Positions 35,723-47,522 of a stretch of DNA of 64,000 bases are shown here, piece after piece (within the stretch, counting starts at the first letter, position 1; each line of letters opens with the position of its first letter). A model generated the notes under the pieces. It made no database searches and had not been told where the DNA came from. It saw only the letters and a list, made by a program, of their open reading frames with translations. The stretch is taken from the NCBI GenBank assembly GCA_030549335.1, contig CM060194.1, positions 71,522,077 to 71,586,076 on the forward strand, read 5' to 3'. This DNA comes from Pontederia crassipes (taxonomy: Eukaryota > Streptophyta > Magnoliopsida > Commelinales > Pontederiaceae). Made by a program: the position numbers and the translations under genes.

Positions 35723-38700
35723 TGTAATGTTCCGAATTTTTTTTTATCTGTCCAAAAGACTATCTCAGTGACGTCACTTTATACTATGACTTAATTTTGA
35801 TTATATAAGCGAAAAAGTAATTTTTACAATAAACTTTAAAATATGAGGAAGCTATTTACACAATATTCAATAACTTGTGAGTTAGAACCCACGTTTACAC
35901 AATAGTGGACCATATATCCATGTGCATATCACTTGTCTGAAGAGTCACCAACCATCTCACCATCATCGTCATCATCATTATCTTTATGAATTCAAATATA
36001 GAGGCAAAGCCTAATGAGATAAGTCAGTAGGTAGGATCACCCATAGCAATATCTATATGAACCATAAATCAATATCAATAATAACTATTCAATTTTATGA
36101 ACAATCAATAATCTATAAACAAGGTCATGTTTAACGATAAACAATTTATGCTATAATAATTATCTATTAACAATAAGTAATTGATCAATTATATAATTAT
36201 CCATACCATCAATTTAATACTGATCAATCAATATCAATCACTTCAATTATCAATTATCGTTAATTATTTATTCAATTGGCTAAACTCAAAGGAGGCCCTA
36301 CTTAACAATTACCAATTAACTATCAATCAGCCACAAAGGCCGCGATCTACTATCCATCAACCATGATGATGAAATCAATTATTTATCAATCACTAGAGCG
36401 CAATTCACTTATCTATCAACCATATCGATTGCAATACAATTGTCCATACTACAACGGTTATCATACGATTGTTAGTTAGCAATTATCTTTTCTTCAATCG
36501 CAAAGGGTGCAATACAATCGACAATACCATAAATGTCACAATACGATTGTCAATTAATCAATTTACAATACAATCGTCAATATCATCAAGGTCACAATAC
36601 GATTATCAATCAATCAATTATCTATTATTTATTCTTTAACCACTAGGATTACAATACAATTATCAATACCATAGAGGTCACAATACAATTGTTCAATTAT
36701 CCATTTAATCTTTGGAGTTACCATACAAAGCACAAGGTCGTGTCGAGAGCTCTTTTTTATTAAGGGAACATCATATCGCGCGGGACCAATCAATCATAAA
36801 GGTAGCAATACGCAAAGCATGAAGATTCACAATTTTCATCTTTTATCTTGTTTACTTATGACGTATATCTTTATCAATTTAGATGTCTTTTCAATTTGGG
36901 GTACCATCATGGGATCATATCAATCATGTCATATCAATTAGGTGTTAATCAATAAATCCATACACCTATTTTTAATAACCGATTTTTCATCGATTTTAAC
37001 TCTCTATTATCAATTATCAATAACAATATGCGACGATGTATCATCATGCCCATAATTCAATCTTATCGATAAGTCAATTATCGATAATGAATTTAACAAT
37101 GTTTCTATATAACAATTCACAACAATCTATTATCATATCAATAATTCAATCATAACAATAAATCAATTATCAATAACTAATAATCTATGATCAATTATAA
37201 TACTATTATGTCAAAAAATTATCAATATGACAATAATCTCAATTAATCCTTAGCAATACTTCAACAATAATATTTTTTATAACTAGACTCGATCTAGGTC
37301 CGATGGAACCCAGGCCGCATCGCTACGTTTCTAATTTGTTATTCTCTCAGTACTATGACTCAGGCCGGGAGGGTTCAAACTCGGTCCGAATCTATTCGTC
37401 TATTTTTGTGTCACACTCAGATAAGAAAACGGGCTGCGTTGTCCATAATCCGAGCTAAGTTCATTGAACTCATTCCGGTTTCAATCTTATTCGTACCAAA
37501 TTCATAGGAACCCGGGCTGAACTATGCAAAATCCAGGTCGAGTTCTATATTGTTCGGCATTCAAACCGTGGCCAAGGATAAACTCAGGCCGGGTCTTAGA
37601 TGAAACCGGGCTGGGTCGGCTCGATTCACTTTTGTCGACTCATGACCACCAAAGTCCGAGCCAGATATGAGGGAACCCGGGTGGGGTCAACACCGTTCAC
37701 CTTCTATTCGGTCTCGGGTTGCAGAATCTGAACCACACTAATCATAACCCGGGACGAGTTTATAGAACTTGGTTCGGTTTCAATGCTATTCGCACCAAGT
37801 TAATAAGAACTTGAGGCGGCCAATGCAAAACTCGACCCGAGTTCTGCCGCCGTTGAGAAGATACATTTTCAACGCGACTTCGACCCTATTTTCGATGTAA
37901 TAATCTATGCATTTCTGTAAGCAATTAATTCATACTATACTTCTATTATAAGACAAGGGTCTATACAGACGAAAATCATCGATATAGGGACCCCCTACAT
38001 ACCTTAAGTTGGTTGAAAAATCAACTATGTTTCTGTTGTCTATGGACTGCACGGACATCGTGACTTTGACCGACGATTACTCCCTATTGACGTTCAAAAA
38101 TCTTCGACTACAACTTATATCTTGTTCTTCTTTATGGGGGCTTTGAAACAATATATCGCCCGCGCTCTCAAGTATCTCAGTTTGTGAGAAAACGAAGGAG
38201 AAAAGAAGAGCCCTTGTGCATAATTTTGTGAAGACAAATAATATTTTATAGTCATCCTTTAAGTCTTATTTGTAGAGGTAGCGAGGGTTCCAACTTTTAT
38301 TGGGCCTTGAACTATTTTAGAATCAAATTTGGTCATCCATCACTAATTAAATCTTTGTTAAATATGCGGGATTAATTAAATCTAATTTTCGCTAATTATT
38401 CCATAACCATACTAATAAAGAATTCATCTCTACTCAAATTCTTTTTTATCTCTTCTATAACTTCTTTCAATCAAACTCTACTTTTATTTTATCTTTATAT
38501 TTATTTCTTTTCTCTAATTTTCGTAATTATTTAATATGATAAGATTTTATCATCTATTTTTTTGAATTATTTAATTTCATAATATTTTATCACTTAATTT
38601 TTGAATTAAAATTATAATAAATATTATTTTAATGACTGAAATATTTTTAAAAGTCATAAAACTCTCAATCCTTTCCCATTTAAGAAGTCCTATGTCCATT

Positions 38701-38859
38701 AGACTTTCTTTTGAATCTCAAATCCAATTGAAATCCCTAATCTCAATCTAATTATAATTCCTACTTCCAATAGAACTTAATTTTCCTTAAATCCATCAAA
38801 CACCCTAATTGAATTATAAAATTATTATATTACCTTTGATAAAATCGTGTGGTGTTACA
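35723..38859 (-). mobile_element. Solo-LTR-like element of 3.1 kb with target duplication
   Basis: Starts TGTAATGTTCCG and ends GGTGTTACA, with a perfect 5-base duplication AGAGT at 35718-35722 and 38860-38864. TG...CA ends with a 5-base duplication are the signature of LTR insertions. There are no internal PBS/PPT pairs, direct LTRs or coding regions, so a single very long LTR is the simplest reading. It is the inverted relative of 30437-32880. Orientation is set by that comparison. The stretch 37270-37860 is GC-rich and reiterates GAACCCGGGC/GACTCAGGCCGGG-like phrases, apparently diverged internal repeats. Confidence 0.82.
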
Positions 38860-38864
38860 AGAGT

Positions 38865-39387
38865 CACCCTGCCCCCTCTTTGGTGCACCGGCAAAGGGAG
38901 GAACAAGAGTGTTTGCCGAGGAACAAGAGTGCTGACACCCTCTTCTCTTTTGCGTGTGCCGACGAATGGGGGCATTGTCCCCCCTCTGTCCCTCTCTCGC
39001 TGTCGTGCATGAGAGAGACGGGGGGCGTTGGCCCCCCTCTCTCGCATGCTAGTAAAAGGAGCATACACCCCTCTTCTCTCTCACACGAGCTTGTCATCGC
39101 GCACGCGAGAGAGAAAAAGGGATGGCACCCCTTACTTCGGCTACAGTGAGAGAATTTTTTATTTTTTTATTAACCTTTTATTATTTATTATATATTTATA
39201 TTATTTTATTATTTTTGTGCCACATTAGCACGGTAATAAAAAACTAGCTATTGAAGATCAAGAAGATGACACGTGCAAGAAAAATAAACTTCGGATATAA
39301 TTTAATTAGAAATTAAAGTTAGGAGATCGTTTAGTTTACCACACTCGAAGTTGGGGAACGATTAATTTGCCCCACCATACCTTTACC
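38865..39387. other. GC/CT-rich repeat flank, no gene
   Basis: Contains GAGGAACAAGAGTG twice (38897 and 38918 regions) and several CCCCTCTCTC / GCGAGAGAGA phrases. Short frames occur on both strands but look like by-products of the base bias. Confidence 0.35.
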
Positions 39388-39395
39388 AAATGGAC

Positions 39396-41425
39396 TAGAG
39401 ATGGACAAACGTGTCATGCCGTGCTTGGACCGGTCAACTCGTGTTTGACACAGTCCATTTTAAAAATGGGTCGTGTCGTGCCACACGGTATGTTTTGATC
39501 CCCGGCACGGTATGGGCCTCGCCTGATTGGGCCGGGTCATGTCGGGTCGGACTGTTCAATTTGTTTTGCTTTTATTGTAATTTACTTATTAAATTATTAT
39601 ATAATATAATTAGTATTATTAATTATTCTATAATATATGACTTAGTGAGTAGTGACTACTTTAATTATTATATAAATAATTATATAGTTAAATTTTTAAA
39701 TACATTAAGTCATTAATTCATAGTTATTAAGTAAATAAATTTGTAAAATGAATAATTGAGTACTAAGCAATAACTAATAGGTTATAAGTTATAACTTATA
39801 ACATTATACATAAAATTAATTGGTAAGTATTTAATAAATATATATTAGTAGTATTACTATATTAGTATAGATAATTAAATACTAATTTACTAATTACTAT
39901 ATACTAAGTTATAACTAGTTTATACTAAGCAAATTAGTATTTAACTATCTTATAAATTATAACCAAGTTACTATATAGTATACTATGTTATAACTAAATG
40001 AAGTTATACTAAGTAAATTACTACTTAACTATCTTATAAGTTATAACTAACTTATATAGTAATTTGCTACATACAACTTAGTAATAAAGTTAGAATTAAA
40101 TCAAAAGTATCCTTTAAAGTTCAAACTTTCTAATTTTTAATTTACTTTTTATATAGTATAATTAGTGTTATACTATAATCTATAATATATGACTTTAATT
40201 TAGTGACTATTGACTACTTTAATTATTATTAATAATAATTATATAGTTAAAATTTTCAAACTCTCATTGAGTAATCATGATATCATACTCACAAAAGTCA
40301 CTATTTAGACTATTGTGGGAATGATATCTTAATTATTCAATGTAGGGATGAGCACGGGCTAGGACGATCCGGTCACCCCGACCCGGATTTTCTGGAATTT
40401 TTTCCGACCCGATTATCAGGACCGGATCTCATTTCCTTGAGACTCGAAAACTAGGATCCAATCCTAACCCGGTTAAGTATATTAATATTAAATTATTTTT
40501 AAATAGTATATTTCTGCTTTTAAATAAAAATTATATTTTATTTGGTATATATCTTAAATATAGATTATATTATATTATCATATATATAATTTAATTAATA
40601 GTTATCATATTTATATAATAACATTAATTTTTTCTACTATTTTATTTATTATTTTACCTTTTTATGGTCAAATCTGGATAATTGAAAATTCTCGATTTTT
40701 GTCCCGGTTTGATCGTGACGTCTCGGTCCCAAACCCGACCGAGAACGGGTCTGCTTTTTCGAAAACCCGGAGCAAACCAGGTCGAGACTGAGTCGGCCGA
40801 GCCTGGTCCCGGACTTGGGTCGGTCGAGACCCAGTCCCGGACCCAAGTTTGCTCACCCCTAATTCAATAAGAGAATATGAGATTGAGAGAGAGAACGTGA
40901 GAGGAGAGGAGATTGAGAGAGAAAGGGAGGGATGTGGATGTGGCCATTTGGGGAAGGGGGGAGAGAGAGATGATGAAGGGAAAAAAATGAGAGTGAGCAA
41001 GTGTGAAGAAGGGGAAGGGAGTTCGGCTGCATTTTATAAGTGGCGGAGGGGGTTCGACACGGCACGTGTTGTACTAAACACGGCCTGTGTTGTACTCTTA
41101 ACGCGTCTGTGACCGTCAATCCGTGTTTGTGTTTTCAAATCAAAATAACACGGGTCGTGTGATTTCAACGTGGGCCGTGTTTATGCATCATGCGCCATCT
41201 ATGTCGGTGCATGAAAAAAATCCGTGTCAAAACGAGCTGTGTCGTGCTGGATTCGTGCTCGAGCCAGTCGTGCTCACAGTGTGGAAGGTCGACCTGACAC
41301 AGAATGACATGACACGACCCATTTTTTCGTGTGCAGATTGTGTTCGTGCCGAGCTGGGCCGACATGGCTTTTAGGCGGGCCGACGGCGTGCTGGGTTGTA
41401 CGGCCCGTTTGAAATTTCATCTCTA
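39396..41425. mobile_element. hAT-like non-autonomous element, 2.03 kb
   Basis: Left end TAGAGATGGACAAACGTGTC; right end, on the minus strand, TAGAGATGAAATTTCAAACG. Perfect 8-base duplication AAATGGAC at 39388-39395 and 41426-41433. TAGAGATG is a common plant hAT terminus. Subterminal regions carry many CGTG/GGCCGTG motifs in both orientations. No transposase frame. It contains a second hAT element. Confidence 0.88.
40343..40861. mobile_element. hAT-type MITE nested in the larger hAT element
   Basis: Left end TAGGGATGAGCACGGGCTAG; right end, on the minus strand, TAGGGGTGAGCAAACTTGGG. 8-base duplication ATTCAATG (40335-40342) and ATTCAATA (40862-40869), one mismatch. Subterminal CCCGACCC/GGTCGG repeats. 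No coding. Confidence 0.85.
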
Positions 41426-42200
41426 AAATGGACCAACACTAATCTCATCTTCATAACAAAAAAGTTTACACCTAGATCAATCAAAGACTATAGGCCAATG
41501 TACTTTGTGTAGTGTCCTATACATATTGTTAGCCAAGCTCTAGCAAATAGAATTAAGACAATCTTACCTGAAATTATTGGTCAAGAACGATCAATTTTTA
41601 TTACCAAAAGGGACATTCATGACAATATATTCATGGTTCAAGAAATAATAGATTCTATGAAAAGTGGCAAACAAAAATCCATCATGATTGAAATAGATGT
41701 GGAAGACTTTTGATAGACTAGCTTGGGTGCTGTGAACAAGGTTATTACAACAATAAATTTTCCTAAAGAATTTATAGGTTGGATTCAAAGTTGTATAACA
41801 TCATCAACATTCACATGTATCATAAAACATTCCAGAGTGAGAGGTGTGAGACAAAGAAACCCTCTATCTCTTTATTTGTTCATTAAGGTATTCCAAGTTT
41901 TTTCTAGTATGTTGAATGCAACTCTACAAAATGATTAGATTAAACATGTCACCGTTAACAACACTGTTGTGAGTGATTTATTATATGCTGATTATTTATT
42001 AGTTAGAATTGCTGCAAACAAAACCTCATGTAAACACCTTAAAAGACATTGTGATATTATATTTTCACTTGACAATTCAAAGGATCAACCGGAAAAAAAT
42101 CTGAAATTTTCTTTTTTAAAAAAATTTGACATTAGAAGAAAACAAGTAATCAAGGATACTTTAAAAATGAAGAGAGGCAAATTTTCTTTTATCTAGGTGT
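41426..42200 (+). pseudogene. Degenerate L1-type LINE reverse transcriptase
   Basis: Across shifting frames one reads the order expected of plant L1 reverse transcriptase: ITKK, SIKDYRPM, ALANRIKTILPEIIGQ, SIFITKRDIHDNIFMVQEII, IMIEIDVE, FDRLAW, then GVRQRNPLSLYLF (normally GLRQGDPLSPYLF) and YADYLLV at the active-site box (normally FADD). Loss of the second Asp, plus stops and frameshifts, show it is dead. The 5' end coincides with the hAT target duplication. The 3' end is unclear. Confidence 0.85.
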
Positions 42201-42287
42201 GCTTATCAAGCAAAAAACTATGATTATATGGCATTCTTGTCTCATAAAGCTGATACTAAATAAGCTGGTTGAAAAATGCTTAGTTTA

Positions 42288-42870
42288 AGGTTCTGTTTGA
42301 CAAATTAGCGGTTCAATTAGTGACAACGATTTGACTAGAGGATAGCGATTTGTTTAGAGAATAGTGATTAGCTATTAACGAATAGAGGATAGAAATTTGT
42401 TTATGAATTTGATAAAAAAAATATTTGGTAAATATAACGATTGAACTAGCATACAATTGTATAATGAAAAAAATAGACATAAAAATATGATTTAGATTTA
42501 TTCTTATAAGTATCATATCCATAATAATTAATTTAAAATATTTTATCTTGAATATAAAAAATTTAATACAAATTATTGATTATTTTAAAATATAATTTTT
42601 TATTTTAAGTAAGATTAATACAAAATTAAATAAAGTTTTATATTAAAACAAATGAGAGTATAATATGAATAAATACAAAATCGCTATATTGCTAAGAGTA
42701 ACTTATAACGTTTTGTCCCAAAACCTATAAACATTACTTTTAAAAAATGTTTACCAAACAATCATAGTAGTTAAAAGTTTACTTAACAATCATAATAGCG
42801 TTTTAATTCGATCAGAACGCTGATCTATACTTAATACTCTAATTTTTGTGATTGCCAAACAGTGCCTGCC
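42288..42870. mobile_element. Possible MITE
   Basis: Left end GGTTCTGTTTGACAAATTAG; right end, on the minus strand, GGCACTGTTTGGCAATCACA. Such GG..CTGTTTGG termini are frequent in plant MITEs. The interior is AT-rich and non-coding. No convincing target duplication was found, so the family is left open. Confidence 0.45.
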
Positions 42871-43401
42871 TGAACCAAGTCGAAAGTTATATACTTAAAA
42901 ACTTTGTGCTCAACACAATGTTAAATCATGATGTATGTTCGGTTTATTTATTAATGCCTGATTAGGAATAATGTCAGATATAGTTCCTCAGCAGCTCAGC
43001 TAAACTTTTTCAGCATGCTCAAATATAGATGGTGATAAATTAACATAATAAAAAATGTTGACCGTTGAAAAAAAGAAGAATATCAAACATTGGCACTCAA
43101 CCACAAATTGAGAGTAGGGGAAATGAAATGGATATTGGGCAGACATTACGCCCTTCAACAATGCAAGGAAAAATATTTTCTTTTTAACTGAACCAAAAGA
43201 AAATTGGTTACTGCTGTAATTTTAGTTTACAAAGAAGAATATAAGTTAAATATAAATTAGAGTATAGTTTTTCTTTACGATTACAAATTAGAGCATAGTT
43301 GACCAAACAGTAAAATACAAGACAGATCGGAGCTAGAAATGATGTCTGAATTCGGTACACCTTTTATTCGAAAATTTGTTTCAACTTCATTATTTCATTT
43401 C

Positions 43402-46400
43402 TCATGAACCACCGGACGGAAGGGTGGTATCAACGTTTGCAGGCATCAGTATGTTAAACCCATCAGCAGCTGTGGATACAATCATTCCTGGGATCTGAGT
43501 ATGCCAGTGCAATTCCTTCAAATCCTTTTGTCCCTATCCAGCCAAAAAAAAAGCAATCGTTTATTGTTTATCCAGAACTCCCCATGTTCAAAATTGTCTC
43601 GAAGCAAAAAAATATTTCAGGTAAGTTCCAGTTCCCAGAGCTATGATTTTACGCATTATTTCTTCGTTCATTAGTATACAGTCAAATTCAGATTAAGAGA
43701 AGAAAAGTAATTTTCAGAAGCTAATTTTACAATTAAAGAGAATGATGATCAATGTAAACTAATTTTCAGACGCTAATTTTAGGCCCACAAAAATAATATT
43801 AAATAAACCTGATGGACGAAGAGAAGTTGTGGTGGTAAATCTTCTGGGGCATTCACTTGCTCTTTCATTTTTGCTTTAAATTCAGCTTCCTCCTCTTCAT
43901 CCCTCTCCAGTGAAAGATCCCAAATCCTGGTCATGAAAAAACAAACAAATATATGAAAAAAGTAAACAGATCAAGAGTTACAACAACATGAGGGTCGAAG
44001 AAGATAGCTCAGACAATCATGCATCAGAAAATACACATTATCTTACGTCAACTGATTGTCTGCGGATGAAACAGCTATAGTAGATGCTTCATGTGGACTC
44101 CACTCAATGGACGTTATAGGTTGCTTATGATACTCAAAGTGTGCAACTAATGAGTCTCCCTGTAGAAACAAATAAAAGAAATTATGAAATGAATGGATCA
44201 AGTTTGCTCAACAAGGTGCACAAAATTAATAAATTTGCTCCGGGAACTTAATGAGATGAAAGGCTATTACATAGGGCTCCCCTTCAGGAGCACTCAAAAC
44301 AATCATACAAGACGTTCTCATAAGAGGAAGCAATATTGACACGCCAAGCAACCACAACAAAAACACCAGCAGTCCATTAACTTCTATAATATCATATCAA
44401 CTTCAGAAGACCACGTTATTTGAATGACTATTAAATATAACTTTATGCATTAAACCCTTGAGAATTGGAAATTCAATGATTACCCGTGCAAATAATAAAA
44501 GAGTGATTAAAACAGAAGTAGCAAGCCAGCATGAATTTCCTTTCTCTTTAACTGGAGAATGAGCATCAGGTCCCAGATATCAAATCAACATTTTTATGGC
44601 AGAAAAGGAAAATGAAGAAAATACAGAATTTTTTAAGAACAATATAGAGGGTTGAGATGTATATTAAAAAAATATGACCTAGATTTTCAAGCCAGGAATA
44701 ATAAATGCATCGAACATTTGCCAAAAGTAAATCCTTGAAAACCAGAACGAAGTTGCACCATCAACAAAATAAATACAATAAAAGAACTACAAATCCCCAA
44801 GCAAAGAAAAGAACAACAAATCTTTTTATTGTCTAGTTAATGTCTATGCATTTTTTTTTGAGAGAGAGATAATGTCTATGCATTTTCATGCACATAACAT
44901 TTCACTTTGCTTAATTTTGTGTGCACCACATGTGGCACTTGAATAAGTGCCACATTAGTCTAACATATACACCAACAGAAAGAAGAGCAACGGCATAAGC
45001 TCTCAATATTATTAATAACATGTGAAATAAGATGGCTAAAAAATGGGAAAAACAAAAGAGCATTGAAAGACATCAGAAATATCTAACGGATCCCTTGAAG
45101 AAAATAAGACAAATTTAAGAACTAAATAGTAAGAAAGAATCTAACGGAGATGGCATGAAGAGTTTACCTTGATCGATCTAAGATCACGAATTGAAAAGGT
45201 ACCATCATCGCTACCTGAAGCTATCATACAGCTTGCCAGCCTAATTAAGACATCAGAAAAGGAAAAGGATATAACTAATAGAGAATCACAAGGAATGTGA
45301 CTAATTTTCTGCCTACCGATTCCATGAGATAACATTGACATCAGTATTATGAGCCTTCACTGAAATTGCAGGGGATTTCCCTATCCTGATATCCCATATT
45401 GCTAAACTTCCATCAACAGAGCATGAGGCAAAAACATCAGCTTCAGTGGGACTCCACTACATCGATAAACAAAGTTACAACTATGATGCAACTAACACAA
45501 CTGCAATCAAATATCAGATACGAAAATACAAAGATAGCAACAACTATCAACAAACCCAATCAAGGTCAAACACATACCTGCAAATCCTCCACACTAGCAG
45601 TATGTCCAGCAAAAGGTTTTGCATCCACTTTCCATGTTTCAGACGAAGGTTCCCACAAATGAATATAGCTGTTGCAATCACCTTCATGTCCAAATGAAAT
45701 AAAAAACTTAAGCAACTCATGCAAGAAAAAAATGGTTTTGACAACTCAATATAATATCTGGGTTCAACTTTGGCTCTACTAATAATCATACCAGTGACAA
45801 GTCTTCCAGAAACAACAGGACTCCAGTCTATTCCATAGCCTTCAATTTTGTGCCCACCAAATTTTAAAACTGGAGACATTTGATTCACTTTGTCACCACC
45901 ATTACTTGTTCCTCGTTCAGATTCTGCAAGACTATTCAGATATGAACTCATGTCCCAGACCTACATAAAGTAACATAAGGGTAAACAACAATTAATCTGT
46001 ATAGGCAACAGCAACATAACAATGTACTTGAAATTTCAACATTAATATGAAAACGAAACATGGCAGACAAATGTGGAAAATAGATGTGTGCTAAAGGTTG
46101 TCCATGATTGAGAATGGAATATCCAGGTAAAGTGTTTATGTAAAAGTGACTCCTTATTATGCACCTAAAAAAAAGACATGTTTTTAGCAAGGCTCCTATA
46201 AAGACACTCACGTATAATTTTCTTGTCCATGTGGATCAAGCATTATACTTAACCAAAATCATCTTCCTATACTAGGACCTACAACTTTCTAAGAGTGTCA
46301 AAAAACATTAGTCAAACGAGTAAAGGTCATGGTTGCAAACAAGGTTCATAATCACTCCTTCATGTCACATGATAGAGAGTTCTAATTTTGGCTCAAAAAA

Positions 46401-47480
46401 GTTATGTCATAGAGGTGGATGTCATGAATGAAGAAAAATTATTTTTTGTGATATCATATGCTATGGTCACACAATTATTATTTGAACTTAAGTGCCATAA
46501 CACAATTATATCACATATAACACAGAAGCACGCTGGCAACTTTTTGGCATCTAGTACATCATCACCACTTTAAACCTTTGGTTCTAGAAAGCTTTTCATA
46601 TGTTTTTCGCTTCTCATAGAACTTGAAGACATTTTAACACCTCACTGATAGATTTGTTGTTTCTTTCTTAACATTTTTTTCTCTTTTCATGGCAACTGCT
46701 TTATCTAAGAATATGACAAAAAGCAAAAAAAAAAAAAAAAAAATACAAAGATAAAAACGATTAGCAAATGAATGAGAATTCAAACCTGCACATGGCCAGT
46801 ATCAGCCCAAGAAGCACATATATGAGGTTTCTGCGTCATGGATCTTATACGATTTATACATCCTTGATGAGCAATTTTATGCAACTGCATTAGAAGATGT
46901 GAGCTTATATCAATACAATGTCAATCAAGACTTAACATTTAACAATAAGTCATAGGGTTTTACTTACCTGTAAAATAGGTGTAGATTCCTCAGTCTCTTC
47001 ATCTTCTTCATCACTGCTACTTTCACTATCCATATCATCATCCTTGCCTTCAGATGACTCAGGAACTAATTCTCGTTTTTTGCCAGAGATATTGGAGAGT
47101 TTGAAAACCCCAATGTAGTTCCAAGATGATTGTTCAGCCTGGATTGCAGATGGTAAGATCTCAATGAAACTGTGCTATGTTGGTGCAGTAGAACTTTTAA
47201 ATAAGCATTTGGAATGTGCTCGAATAAAAATATAGGTCCTTTCTCCTTTCACTAGCTAAAATATTAGCATTTAAAAATCTAATACAACAACAACAACAAC
47301 AAAGCCTTATCCCACTAGGTGGGATCGGCTACATGGATCATACGACGCCATTCCGCATTCATTGATCCATGTTCATGAGATTTGACAAGGTTTTACGCTG
47401 GCTATCGGGGCCTAACACAACCCTCCTCCTTTATCCGGGCTTGGGACCGGCTATAAAATATAGGCGGAGTTATTTAAAAA

Positions 47481-47522
<42 letters not shown>

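Noticed and set aside
45141..45341. Separate small minus-strand gene
   Set aside because: It is exon 10 and flanking intron of the WD40 gene read through.
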